NCBI RefSeq assembly: GCF_029360645.1
Contig: NZ_JARDUA010000004.1
Location: 186,001 to 250,000 of the forward strand
Direction: 5' to 3'
From: Pontibacter litorisediminis
GTDB taxonomy: Bacteria; Bacteroidota; Bacteroidia; Cytophagales; Hymenobacteraceae
DNA: 64,000 nt
Shown: one piece after another, positions 1 to 9,104 of the stretch
Numbering within the stretch: position 1 is the stretch's first letter
How the letters are laid out: each line of letters starts with the position of its first letter
Notes under the pieces: model-generated
Database searches by the model: none
What the model saw: the letters and a program-made list of their open reading frames with translations, nothing else
Told to the model about the DNA's origin: nothing
Program-made: the position numbers and the translations under genes

Positions 1-3000
1 TCAATCACAGCAACAGAGGTTGTTGTTCAAGTGCCTGCAGATGCCACTACAGGCTTTATTGCCGTGAATGGTGAGAACGGAGCAGCTACAAGTGCAAGTG
101 AATTTAGAGTCATCCCATCGCCACAAATTTCAAGCTTTACTCCTGAAGCTGGCCCTGTAGGTACGGAGGTAACCATTATAGGTACAAACTTTACAGATGT
201 TGATTCAGTTAAATTCAACGGTATTGCTGCAGCATCCTTCACCGTTGCTGCTGATGGCCAAAGCATAACAGCTACCGTTCCTGAAGATGCAGCCAAAGGT
301 AAGATCACGGTAGTAAATCCTGCTGGCAAAGCAACAAGCTCAGAAGACTTTGAAGTACCTGCGCCTGCAATCACCTCTCTTTCTAAAACTGAAGGTTTTG
401 TTGGTGAGCCAGTAGTTATATCTGGTCAGTATTTTACAGGAGCTTCTGCTGTAACATTTAACGGAGTGGAGGCTGCTAGCTATAAGGTTGATAGTGATGA
501 GCAGATAACGGCCTACCCGCCTGCTGATGCTGGTGAAGGTGTGATTGCTGTGACAACCGCAAGTGGCACAGGAGACAGTGGTACAATGCTGTTCAAAGTG
601 CTGTCTCCTGAAATTACTGACATATATGTAGGAGGACCTTCTAATACAATAAATGAAGGTTATTTTGGAACGGAAGTAACCATCGTTGGAAATTATCTCA
701 ATGGTGCCACAGACGTAACGTTCAATGGTGTATCGGCTACCTTCCAGTCTCTGACGGATGAGCTTGGTAACACATATCTATTAGCAAATGTGCCACAGGC
801 CAGGCTGTATCAAAATGTTGGCCCCATTTCAGTGACTACGCCAAGTGGCACAGGGGAAAGCAGCGAAAGCTTCAAGACACTTGCTCCAGAGCAAATCACG
901 TTCAATCCTGTATCAGGAAGAGTAGGTGAAAGTGTAACAGTTTCTGGCGTATACTTCAGAGATGTAACCTCCATCAGTTTCGGTGGAGTACCGGTAAGCA
1001 TCCCTGCTGATGGGCAGACTGAGCCAGTTGGAACAGAAGTAAAATCCTTTACAGTAAAGATACCTTCTGGGGCAAGTTCAGGCATGATTACAGTAACCTC
1101 TACAAGTGGTATTGGTGCCTCTGCGGAGAGCTTTACTGTGTTGTCTCCGGATATCCTGACGATCAACCCAACTTCAGGTAGAGTGGGAATGACAACTGTG
1201 GAGATTAGTGGCAAGTACTTCCTGCAGGCTACAGAAGTAAGGTTTATGGGTGGAAGTGGTACATCAGATGATGTGGTATTGTCTCCAGGGGACTTCATAA
1301 TAGTGGATGACAACAACATAAAAGTTGTTGTGCCAGCTGGTGCCAAAACGGGCCCTATTTCCGTGACGACACCAAGCGGCACGGACGCAAGCGGAACATT
1401 TAAATTACTTGCACCAACGTTTACTTCATTTACTCCAACTCAGGGCCAGGTAAACAGGACAACATTTACTATTACCGGGAATTACTTCCTTGAGGCTAGT
1501 AAAGTAACTTTCCTAAGCGGTACATCAACTGATGTCGATGCAACAAGCTTCAAGGTGGATAATGATAATCAAATAACAGTTACAGTTCCTCTAGGGGCCA
1601 AAACTGGACGTATAGCGGTAACTACACCAAGTGGTACCAGTACAAGCTCTTTTAATTTTACGGTATTGGCACCAGTTGTAACCTCTATCACACCGGCAGA
1701 AGGTAACAAAGCTGGCGAGGCTATAACTATCACGGGTAAGTATTTCGATGATCTGCAGACAGTACAATTCAATGGTCTTGCAGCGACCAGCTTTACAGGT
1801 CCTTTGAATGAAGCAGGAAAAGATGCTGACGGTGTGGAACTGAAGTCGTTGACGATAGCAGTACCAGAAGGAGCTGTTACGGGGCCAATCACCCTCACGA
1901 CACTAAGCGGTACTGGAAGCAGCGCATCTTACAAAATTATACCTGAGATAGATGACTTCTTCCCGAAGATCGGGCCATTTGCTACTGAGGTTACCATAAC
2001 AGGTATGTCGCTCACGAATTCGAGTGTAACCTTTACCGGGAAGGACGGAGCCAGAATTGCCGCGACAAATGTTTCAAACAGTAATACAGAAGTAGTAGTT
2101 ACAGTGCCAAACGGTGCTAGAACAGGCTTGATAGAGTTAACAACTGCTGGAGGTACTGTAGCTACAACAGAAGCTTTTGTAGTGACGAGCCCTATCATTG
2201 ATAAGCTAACACCTACAGAAGGCAAAGTAGGCTCCAAGCTTACCATTACAGGCGTGAATCTGAGAGACGTTGGTAAGGTAGTGTTCAGTGGAGGTGTTGC
2301 TACCTCACAGATACTGGAATCAGAAGACGGAACAAGCTTGGAGGTTATAGTGCCAAAAGGTGCACAGACAGGCAAAGTGAGCGTTTTTGCCCTGGTTGGC
2401 CCAACGGCTGTAAGCGAGGAGGTGTTCACGGTGATCGTTCCGGTGATTACACTTAGTGGATCATTGGCAGAGTTTAGAGCTATGGTAGGAGAAGAGTCTG
2501 CGCCGCAGCAGTATACGGTAAGCGGTACAAACCTTGAGGCTAATATTAACCTGGCAGCACCACGAGCAAACTTTGTTATCGCTTCTTCGATGGAAGGCCC
2601 TTACACAAAGACGCTCTCTATACCAATGAATGAAGATAGTGCGGTGGTAAACTATCCGGTTTGGGTAAAATATATTCCTACAACTGAGGATACACACCAG
2701 GCCACAATCAGTCATACCTCAGTAAATGCGGCGTCAAAGTCGTTGACAGTAAGAGGCTCCTCTATTGTTCCACTCCCAGTAGAACTCATGGCCTTCAACG
2801 CGGCGCTGCAGAACAACAGCGTTCTGCTGACGTGGGCTACGGCCTCTGAGCAGAACAACTCACACTTTGAGGTGGAGATGTCAAGGGATGCGAAGAAGGG
2901 CTTTGAGAAGATTGGCCGTGTGGACAGCAAAGGCTCGAACAGCTCCATTAGACTGAACTACGAGTTCACGCACAGGCTGGGTAACCTGTCGGGCACGATC

Positions 3001-3339
3001 TACTACCGCCTGAAGCAGGTGGACCTGGACGGCACCACAGACTACAGCAAAGTGGTGGCCGTAAACGTGAAGACTCGTGAGCTGGTGCAGCAACTGCTGG
3101 TGGCGCCTAACCCGATCAACTACAACTCTAAGCTGTTTGTAACGGCAGAGGTGAGCGGCAAGGCCAACGTGGTGCTCTACAACATGACCGGCAAGAAAGT
3201 ATACAGCAAAGTGATTGAGCTGCAGGAAGGACCGAACGAAGTGCAGCTGCCAGTATACGAGAAGCTAACCAAGGGCATGTATGTGCTGAAGGTGGAGCTG
3301 AACGGGCAGGTAAGCCAGATTAAAGTGATGAAAGAATAG
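1..3339 (+). CDS. IPT/TIG-repeat surface protein with T9SS C-terminal sorting domain (5' partial)
   Basis: The reading frame is open from base 1, so the true start lies upstream of the window. At least nine complete tandem IPT/TIG Ig-like repeats of about 80-95 residues are visible, each with the pattern 'P.I.s..P..G.vGt.VtI.G..F......V.F.G' and ending near 'VP.gA.tG.I.VtT.sGt'. A partial repeat precedes them. They are followed by a domain with 'YTVSGTNL', a fibronectin-like module starting 'PLPVEL', and a C-terminal beta domain starting 'APNPI' and ending 'QIKVMKE', typical of T9SS type A sorting. The protein is inferred to be exported by T9SS and anchored or released at the surface, perhaps as an adhesin. 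The repeat region is clearly less GC-rich than the C-terminal 550 bases. Confidence 0.92.
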   Translation, partial: SITATEVVVQVPADATTGFIAVNGENGAATSASEFRVIPSPQISSFTPEAGPVGTEVTIIGTNFTDVDSVKFNGIAAASFTVAADGQSITATVPEDAAKGKITVVNPAGKATSSEDFEVPAPAITSLSKTEGFVGEPVVISGQYFTGASAVTFNGVEAASYKVDSDEQITAYPPADAGEGVIAVTTASGTGDSGTMLFKVLSPEITDIYVGGPSNTINEGYFGTEVTIVGNYLNGATDVTFNGVSATFQSLTDELGNTYLLANVPQARLYQNVGPISVTTPSGTGESSESFKTLAPEQITFNPVSGRVGESVTVSGVYFRDVTSISFGGVPVSIPADGQTEPVGTEVKSFTVKIPSGASSGMITVTSTSGIGASAESFTVLSPDILTINPTSGRVGMTTVEISGKYFLQATEVRFMGGSGTSDDVVLSPGDFIIVDDNNIKVVVPAGAKTGPISVTTPSGTDASGTFKLLAPTFTSFTPTQGQVNRTTFTITGNYFLEASKVTFLSGTSTDVDATSFKVDNDNQITVTVPLGAKTGRIAVTTPSGTSTSSFNFTVLAPVVTSITPAEGNKAGEAITITGKYFDDLQTVQFNGLAATSFTGPLNEAGKDADGVELKSLTIAVPEGAVTGPITLTTLSGTGSSASYKIIPEIDDFFPKIGPFATEVTITGMSLTNSSVTFTGKDGARIAATNVSNSNTEVVVTVPNGARTGLIELTTAGGTVATTEAFVVTSPIIDKLTPTEGKVGSKLTITGVNLRDVGKVVFSGGVATSQILESEDGTSLEVIVPKGAQTGKVSVFALVGPTAVSEEVFTVIVPVITLSGSLAEFRAMVGEESAPQQYTVSGTNLEANINLAAPRANFVIASSMEGPYTKTLSIPMNEDSAVVNYPVWVKYIPTTEDTHQATISHTSVNAASKSLTVRGSSIVPLPVELMAFNAALQNNSVLLTWATASEQNNSHFEVEMSRDAKKGFEKIGRVDSKGSNSSIRLNYEFTHRLGNLSGTIYYRLKQVDLDGTTDYSKVVAVNVKTRELVQQLLVAPNPINYNSKLFVTAEVSGKANVVLYNMTGKKVYSKVIELQEGPNEVQLPVYEKLTKGMYVLKVELNGQVSQIKVMKE

Positions 3340-3363
3340 CAGCTAGAGTTTTAGCCATACTAC

Positions 3364-3399
3364 AAAGGCCCGGTGCAGAAGCACCGGGCCTTTGTTTTT
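3364..3399 (+). terminator. Rho-independent terminator of the IPT-repeat gene
   Basis: A perfect 13-bp stem (3364-3376 with 3381-3393) and a four-base AGAA loop are followed by a T-rich tail. It lies just after the stop of the upstream gene and before the glyA promoter. Confidence 0.9.
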
Positions 3400-3463
3400 A
3401 TGTTAGGGTACGGAGTCAGAAATCCGGCACCAGGCGCAACCACGTATATAAACATCTGAAACA

Positions 3464-3494
3464 TTGGTTTATTCCGGTGCATACTTTAATTTTG
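3464..3494 (+). promoter_or_regulatory. Bacteroidota-type promoter of glyA operon
   Basis: TTG at 3464-3466 (-33 element) is separated by 20 bases from TAATTTTG at 3487-3494 (-7 element, consensus TAnnTTTG). The expected transcript start is about 3500, giving a leader of roughly 20 bases to the glyA ATG. Confidence 0.7.
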
Positions 3495-3521
3495 AGCACT
3501 TACAAAATCTAACCAAAGCTG

Positions 3522-4796
3522 ATGCAGAAAGATACCATTATATTTGACCTGATAGAGAAGGAGAAAGCACGCCAGATGCATGGCATAGAACTGATCGCCT
3601 CTGAGAATTTTGTCTCGGAGCAGGTGATGCAGGCTATGGGCAGCGTGATGACAAATAAGTATGCCGAGGGCCTGCCAGGCAAACGCTACTATGGCGGCTG
3701 CGAGGTGGTGGACCAGTCGGAGCAGTTAGCCATTGACCGTGCCAAGGAACTGTTCGGTGTGGAGTGGGTTAACGTGCAGCCGCACTCGGGGGCGCAGGCA
3801 AACGCAGCGGTTATGCTGGCCGTGCTGCAGCCTGGCGACAAAATCCTTGGGTTCGACCTGTCGCACGGCGGTCACCTGACCCATGGCTCTCCAGTGAACT
3901 TCTCAGGCAAACTGTATAGCCCTTCCTTCTACGGGGTGGAAAAAGAAACCGGCCTGATCGATTTTGACAAAGTGGTAGAGACGGCACGCCGTGAGAAACC
4001 GAAGCTGATTATCTGCGGTGCCTCTGCCTACAGCAGAGACTGGGATTACAAGAAGCTGCGCCAGGCAGCCGACGAAGTAGGCGCCCTGCTGCTGGCCGAT
4101 ATTTCCCACCCTTCCGGCCTAATTGCCCGCGGGTTACTGAACAGCCCGTTTGAGCACTGCCATATCGTAACCACCACCACCCACAAAACGCTGCGTGGAC
4201 CTCGTGGCGGTATGATCATGATGGGCAAAGATTTTGAGAACCCGTTCGGTCTGAAAACGCCTAAGGGAGAAACGCGCATGATGTCTTCTGTGCTGGACGG
4301 TGCCGTATTCCCTGGAACACAGGGAGGCCCGTTGGAGCACGTGATCGCGGCGAAGGCGGTGGCGTACTTTGAGGCCCTTTCTGACGATTACCTGGGTTAC
4401 GTAAAGCAGGTGCAGCAAAACGCGCAGGCCATGGCCAAAGCCTTCCTGAGCCGCGGGTACGATATTATCTCCGGTGGCACAGATAACCACATGATGCTGA
4501 TCGACCTGCGCTCAAAAGGCATAACCGGCAAACTGGCCGAGAACACGCTGGTGAAAGCAGACATCACCATCAACAAAAACATGGTGCCGTTCGATGACAA
4601 GTCGCCGTTCGTTACCTCTGGCATGCGTGTGGGCACGGCTGCCATCACCACCCGCGGCCTGAAAGAGCAGGACATGGAGCGTATCGTGGAGTATATCGAC
4701 CAGGTGCTGATGAACCACGACAACGAAAGCAAGATCAGCAGCGTGCGCAGCGACATTAACGGCTGGATGCAAAAGTACCCGCTGTTTGCTTATTAA
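3522..4796 (+). CDS. glyA: Serine hydroxymethyltransferase
   Basis: This PLP enzyme interconverts serine and glycine with transfer of a one-carbon unit to tetrahydrofolate, in the cytoplasm. The 424-residue length is normal. The N-terminal '[11 protein letters not shown]' and 'GKRYYGGCE' motifs and the PLP-binding lysine in '[14 protein letters not shown]' (Lys about 222) are all present. It heads an apparent operon with tatC (30-base gap) and rpiB. Its folate product 5,10-methylene-THF is the substrate of MetF, encoded near 54 kb in this window. Confidence 0.98.
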   Translation: MQKDTIIFDLIEKEKARQMHGIELIASENFVSEQVMQAMGSVMTNKYAEGLPGKRYYGGCEVVDQSEQLAIDRAKELFGVEWVNVQPHSGAQANAAVMLAVLQPGDKILGFDLSHGGHLTHGSPVNFSGKLYSPSFYGVEKETGLIDFDKVVETARREKPKLIICGASAYSRDWDYKKLRQAADEVGALLLADISHPSGLIARGLLNSPFEHCHIVTTTTHKTLRGPRGGMIMMGKDFENPFGLKTPKGETRMMSSVLDGAVFPGTQGGPLEHVIAAKAVAYFEALSDDYLGYVKQVQQNAQAMAKAFLSRGYDIISGGTDNHMMLIDLRSKGITGKLAENTLVKADITINKNMVPFDDKSPFVTSGMRVGTAAITTRGLKEQDMERIVEYIDQVLMNHDNESKISSVRSDINGWMQKYPLFAY

Positions 4797-4826
4797 ACTT
4801 TTACAGCAAGTATAGGAGGAGCCCTT

Positions 4827-5675
4827 TTGTTGGACCAACCATATCTAGAAGAAGAAGAGCCGAAGGAAATGTCCTTTGTGGACCATCTGGAGGAATTACG
4901 ATGGCATATCATCAGGGCATTAGGCTCTATCTTCGTTTTCGCGACCATTGCTTTTCTGGCGAAAGGCTTTGTGTTTCATGACATCATACTTGCCCCCTCC
5001 CGCACTGATTTCCTGAGTTACCGGGTGATGTGCCAGGTGGGCCAGTATTTTGGCTCAGATGCGCTGTGCTTTAGTGAGATGGGCTTTACCATCCAAAGCA
5101 GGCAGATGAGCGGACAGTTTACCATGCACCTGCTGGTATCGGCCATACTGGGCTTGGCGTGTGCTTTCCCGTACGCGTTCTGGGAGATATGGCGCTTCGT
5201 AAGCCCGGGCCTCTACCCGCAGGAGCGTAAGAACTCGCAGGGCGCCGTGTTTTTTGTATCGGTGCTGTTTGTGATGGGGCTGCTGTTTGGGTATTATGTC
5301 GTGTCTCCTATCTCGATCAATTTCTTGGCCGGGTACCAGGTAGACCCGAGCATCGTGAATGAGTTCGACCTATCGTCTTACATCTCCACGCTCACCACGC
5401 TGTGCCTGGCCTGTGCGTTTATGTTTGAGATGCCGGTGATCGTGTTCTTCCTGACCAAAGCCGGGTTGATCACGCCGGAGACCATGAAGCTGTACCGCCG
5501 CCATGCCTTGATTGTCATACTTGTGGTGGGTGCGATCATCACGCCTCCGGACGTAGTGAGCCAGATACTGATCTCCCTCCCGCTGATGCTGCTGTACGAG
5601 GCAAGTATCTATATCTCGCAAAACATACGTAAAAAAGACCTGAAGCGACTTAACGAACAAAACACGCAATCATAA
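4827..5675 (+). CDS. tatC: Sec-independent protein translocase TatC
   Basis: This is the multi-spanning core of the twin-arginine translocase, which recognises RR signal peptides of folded proteins. The 282 residues include the diagnostic N-terminal 'FVDHLEELRWHIIRA' and about six hydrophobic segments. The start is a TTG codon placed directly after a strong AGGAGG ribosome-binding site (about 4816-4823). The stop overlaps the rpiB start by one base (TAATG), indicating translational coupling. Confidence 0.96.
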   Translation: MLDQPYLEEEEPKEMSFVDHLEELRWHIIRALGSIFVFATIAFLAKGFVFHDIILAPSRTDFLSYRVMCQVGQYFGSDALCFSEMGFTIQSRQMSGQFTMHLLVSAILGLACAFPYAFWEIWRFVSPGLYPQERKNSQGAVFFVSVLFVMGLLFGYYVVSPISINFLAGYQVDPSIVNEFDLSSYISTLTTLCLACAFMFEMPVIVFFLTKAGLITPETMKLYRRHALIVILVVGAIITPPDVVSQILISLPLMLLYEASIYISQNIRKKDLKRLNEQNTQS

Positions 5676-6112
5676 TGGCACTGAACATCGCAATTGGCGG
5701 CGACCACGCCGGCTATACCTATAAAAAAATGCTGAAAGGGGTACTGGCGGAACTGGGCCATCAGGTACAGGACTTTGGCCCGGACTCTGAGGCATCGGTG
5801 GACTACCCGGACCATGTGCACCCATTGGCTAAGGCTGTGGTGAACAAGGAGGCCGATTTTGGCATCCTGATTTGCGGGAGCGGAAACGGCGTGGCTATCA
5901 CGGCTAACAAGTATCAGGAAATTCGCGCCGCATTGTGCTGGTTGCCTGAGTTGGCGAAGCTGGCGCGTGAGCACAACAATGCCAACATCCTGTGCATTCC
6001 GGCAAGGTTTGTTTCTGAAGAGGTTGCCAGGGAGATGGTGCGCACCTTCCTGAGCACCGACTTTGAAGGTGGCCGCCACCTGAACAGGGTAAACAAGATA
6101 GCGGCCTGCTAG
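5675..6112 (+). CDS. rpiB: Ribose-5-phosphate isomerase B
   Basis: This RpiB/LacAB-family sugar-phosphate isomerase interconverts ribose-5-phosphate and ribulose-5-phosphate in the pentose phosphate pathway. The 145 residues show the N-terminal 'GGDHAGY' substrate loop and 'CGSGNGVAITANK' (catalytic Cys near residue 67). The start overlaps the tatC stop by one base. It is the last gene of the glyA operon and is followed by a very strong hairpin. Confidence 0.96.
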   Translation: MALNIAIGGDHAGYTYKKMLKGVLAELGHQVQDFGPDSEASVDYPDHVHPLAKAVVNKEADFGILICGSGNGVAITANKYQEIRAALCWLPELAKLAREHNNANILCIPARFVSEEVAREMVRTFLSTDFEGGRHLNRVNKIAAC

Positions 6113-6122
6113 GCAGGAAGTA

Positions 6123-6184
6123 TTAAGTATAAAAAGGAAGAGCCGCCCTTAATTGTAAGGGCGGCTCTTCCTTTTTATACTTAA
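6123..6184. terminator. Bidirectional terminator, 28-bp perfect inverted repeat
   Basis: The left arm 6123-6150 and right arm 6157-6184 are perfectly complementary with a six-base loop. Both arms have A/T-rich ends, so it can stop rpiB (+) and the convergent gene on the minus strand. Each outer arm contains one copy of the AAGTATA motif, in opposite orientation. Confidence 0.92.
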
Positions 6185-6198
6185 CCTGAGCTTATACT

Positions 6199-7599
6199 TT
6201 ACTTTAACCGGTAAACACCTGCGTCTGCCGTTTCCTCATACTTGCCAAAGATATCCGGCAGCTTATAGCTGAGCTCCGGCATCAGCCCTGCCTTGTCCAC
6301 CAGGTACTGCGGCATCTCATGCTTGAGGTTCTCGTGCAGTTGGAAAACAGCTTGGTACTCGTTTAGCCTGCCGAAGTGGCGCTGGGCCAGTTTCCAGTTT
6401 AGATAAGGCGTTACCGGCTTGTTCTGCATATAATAACTGATGTCGCTGCCCAGCACCAGTACCGTGCTGTTCTGCATAGGCACGGCTGCCCGTTCCGGCA
6501 GCAGCAGCGGGGACTCATCCATTTGTATAAAACGGTTGATGCCCAGCACGAGGCGGTAGCGCAGCACCACGGCCCCTGCCAGTATCACCAGGAAAGCGGT
6601 ATTCAGTATCCAGCCCTTGCGGTTAGAGGTGAAGAAATATTCCCCGAAATAGGCAATCGGTGGCAGAATGATGACGAAGGTAGCCACCGTAATCTCATCC
6701 CGTGTAAAGATAACCAGCAGGCTGGCCACCAGCCACACCCACATGAGCTGCTGAAACTTTACCTGGAACACCAGGCGCTGCGGCAGAGAAGCGGCGCTGA
6801 GCAGTGAGAGCAACAGCACCACCCCGGGTATGGTCATCAGCTTCGCCACGTCAGCCGGTGGGCGTAGAAAGGCCACCTGCAGCTGCCAGGGGCGCAACAG
6901 GTGCAGGTCCAGAAACTCCGGGTTGGTGTTGGTGTACAGGTAGTACGTCATCAGCACCGCATAGGGAAACAGGAAACCGCACAGCATAAGCATGGTGCTG
7001 CGCAGGGTGTTAGAGGCAAAGAAAATAACGGCAAAAATGCCCATCAGCAGAAACACCGCCAGCGGCAAATAGCTCATGGCGGCCAGGCCCAGCATGAAGC
7101 CCCCCACAAAAAGGCGGTTGTTCTCGTAGCCCTCGCGGTTAAGCGTGATGATGTAAGGCAGCGATAGCACCAGGAATGTGTTGCCGATGAGCAGCGGCGT
7201 GAGCATGTTGAACTCAAAGGAGAGGCTGCCCAGCACCAGGTACAGGAGCGCCGGGAGGTAGTTCTGGCTGGCATACACGTTATGCCGGTTCAGGATGCTG
7301 TTCAGCAGTAGCGCCTGCAGCAGCAGCAGCCCCATGGCCGTAAGGCGGTAAGCCAGGAAGGAGCGCCCCGCCACCACATCCAGCAGCCAGAAAACAAGGG
7401 CCGAGATGGGGGCCGTGTTATCATAAATGTCGCGGTACATGCTGTAGCCCTCCGCTAGCCGCTCCCCCACCAGCATGTGCAGCAGCTCCGGGGCCGTAGG
7501 GCGTATGCCCAGCAGCAGCAGCGGCAACTCTATGCCCAGAAACAGCACGATCAGCAGGAAAAGGCGGGAAGGCAGTATGCTACGGAAGTAACTTATCAA
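6199..7599 (-). CDS. Polytopic inner-membrane protein, DUF6427-like
   Basis: The 466 residues carry about ten hydrophobic segments, with an early 'YSMYRDIYDNTAPISA' stretch resembling the first periplasmic loop of GT-C glycosyltransferases ('YrDfwdnkPP'). Overall layout recalls the Bacteroidota family DUF6427, but this is from memory of sequence pattern only. No catalytic site is proven. The many CAG/CTG runs encode leucine-rich membrane helices. It stands alone, convergent with rpiB and divergent from rbfA. Confidence 0.85.
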   Translation of the reverse strand: MISYFRSILPSRLFLLIVLFLGIELPLLLLGIRPTAPELLHMLVGERLAEGYSMYRDIYDNTAPISALVFWLLDVVAGRSFLAYRLTAMGLLLLQALLLNSILNRHNVYASQNYLPALLYLVLGSLSFEFNMLTPLLIGNTFLVLSLPYIITLNREGYENNRLFVGGFMLGLAAMSYLPLAVFLLMGIFAVIFFASNTLRSTMLMLCGFLFPYAVLMTYYLYTNTNPEFLDLHLLRPWQLQVAFLRPPADVAKLMTIPGVVLLLSLLSAASLPQRLVFQVKFQQLMWVWLVASLLVIFTRDEITVATFVIILPPIAYFGEYFFTSNRKGWILNTAFLVILAGAVVLRYRLVLGINRFIQMDESPLLLPERAAVPMQNSTVLVLGSDISYYMQNKPVTPYLNWKLAQRHFGRLNEYQAVFQLHENLKHEMPQYLVDKAGLMPELSYKLPDIFGKYEETADAGVYRLK

Positions 7600-7801
7600 G
7601 GAAAGACAGAGTTAAGGAGAAACGGTAATAAGTATAAAACACTACCCGGCAAGGGATCCATCCAGCCACCAGTACTCTTAAAACGCCGGCCGGCTGCAAA
7701 GGTCTTTGCCCCAGGGGCATCTGCAAAAAGTGCCTGACCCGAAATGAGTAAGGCACTTTTGGGGTAAAAATGCGAAATTAATATGATATTTGCATCTTCG
7801 T

Positions 7802-8197
7802 ATGGAAAGTAAAAGACAACAGAAATTCTCGCGCCTGATTCAGAAAGAGCTGGCGGACATCTTCCAGAGGGAGGTGCCGCACCTGTTTGGGGGCGCCTAT
7901 ATCTCGGTGAGCGTGGTGCGTGTGTCGCCGGACCTTGGCGTGGCCAAGATATACCTGAGCATTATGATGGCCAAAAACAACGAGGAGGTGCTGCAGGAGG
8001 TGCGCATCAACGCCAAAACCATCCGCCACCAGTTGGCCCAGCGCATCAAAAACCAGGTGCGCATCATCCCGGAGCTTATCTTTTACCTGGATGACACGGC
8101 TGAATATGCGGCAAAAATCGATAAGCTGTTCGAGAACATCGACATCCCTCCGCCCCGCGAGGACGACGAGGACGACGAAACATACCCTAACAAGTAG
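7802..8197 (+). CDS. rbfA: 30S ribosome-binding factor A
   Basis: This small KH-fold protein assists late maturation of the 30S subunit and 16S rRNA 5' processing. The 131 residues include the typical N-terminal 'SKRQQKFSRLIQKELADIFQ' and central 'VRVSPDLGVAKIYLS'. ATG 7802 is chosen over an in-frame TTG at 7790 because family members begin near 'MESKRQ'. The C-terminus is acidic (EDDEDDE), common in this phylum. It is followed 22 bases later by a methyltransferase gene. Confidence 0.95.
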   Translation: MESKRQQKFSRLIQKELADIFQREVPHLFGGAYISVSVVRVSPDLGVAKIYLSIMMAKNNEEVLQEVRINAKTIRHQLAQRIKNQVRIIPELIFYLDDTAEYAAKIDKLFENIDIPPPREDDEDDETYPNK

Positions 8198-8219
8198 GCC
8201 TTAGCCATACATCACCCTT

Positions 8220-9029
8220 ATGCAGTACGACCCTATCAAACGGGTGCTCGGCGGCGTGTTTAACAAAACGCCGTTCCTGCGCCGCGTATTTTATAACCTG
8301 CTGGACCTGCTGCTGCTGCGCGCCTGGCACGTGCACAAAGAGCTGGACACCTGGGCCGCCAACCGCCGTGGCAAGGAGCAGCACATTCTGGATGCCGGCT
8401 CCGGCTTCGGGCAGTACACCTACAAGCTCTCAGGCATGAGCAGCAAGTGGCGCATACTTGCCGTAGACGTGAAGGAGGAGCAGGTGTCGGACTGCAACCG
8501 CTTTATGCGTGCCATTGGCCGCCACAACGTGCTGTTCAAAATCGCTGACCTGGTAAAGTTTCGGGAGCCTAACAGCTATGACCTGATCCTTTCGGTGGAT
8601 GTAATGGAGCATATTCTAGAGGATGTGGAGGTGTTCCGCAACTTCCAGGCCTCATTGCGCCCAGGTGGCATGCTGCTCATCTCCACCCCATCAGACCAGG
8701 GCGGCTCCGATGTGCACGGCGACGACGAGACCTCGTTTATAGAGGAGCATGTGCGCGACGGCTACAACATCAAAGAGATAGAGGACAAGCTGAAACTGGC
8801 CGGCTTCAGCAAAGTGCAGGCGCGCTACTCGTACGGCAAGCCGGGGCAGGTGTCGTGGCGCCTGTCCATGAAGTACCCGCTGCTGATGCTCAATGCCTCT
8901 AAAATTTTCTTCGTGCTGCTGCCGTTCTATTACCTGGTTACCTTCCCGGTGAGCCTGGTGCTGAACTGGCTGGACGTGAACGGCAACCACCCCTCCGGCA
9001 CTGGCCTGATCGTAAAGGCATGGAAATGA
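8220..9029 (+). CDS. Class I SAM-dependent methyltransferase
   Basis: The Rossmann-type SAM-binding motif I 'ILDAGSGFGQYT' is near residues 58-69, an acidic 'AVDVKEEQ' follows, and 'LSVDVMEHILEDV' matches the post-II motif of small-molecule methyltransferases. A hydrophobic C-terminal stretch (about residues 220-250) suggests membrane association. The substrate is unknown. It lies between rbfA and a LolC/E-type permease, probably in one transcription unit. Confidence 0.9.
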   Translation: MQYDPIKRVLGGVFNKTPFLRRVFYNLLDLLLLRAWHVHKELDTWAANRRGKEQHILDAGSGFGQYTYKLSGMSSKWRILAVDVKEEQVSDCNRFMRAIGRHNVLFKIADLVKFREPNSYDLILSVDVMEHILEDVEVFRNFQASLRPGGMLLISTPSDQGGSDVHGDDETSFIEEHVRDGYNIKEIEDKLKLAGFSKVQARYSYGKPGQVSWRLSMKYPLLMLNASKIFFVLLPFYYLVTFPVSLVLNWLDVNGNHPSGTGLIVKAWK

Positions 9030-9070
9030 TTTAATTGTTAAATTGCTGCATTGTTTGATTGTTGATTTCG

Positions 9071-9104
9071 GACATCTGACAACGATCAACGAATAACGAA
9101 ATAG
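9071..9104 (+). repeat. Dispersed 'CAACGA' leader repeat, copy 1
   Basis: A low-complexity series of AACGA units (AACGATCAACGAATAACGAA core) sits immediately before the start codon of the permease gene. A near-identical tract at 19975-20006 precedes an unrelated lipoprotein gene, and a degenerate form occurs at 22661-22697. The function is unknown. Confidence 0.55.

Noticed and set aside
7300-7530. CAG/AGC runs resembling a microsatellite
   Set aside because: They encode leucine-rich membrane helices on the minus strand.
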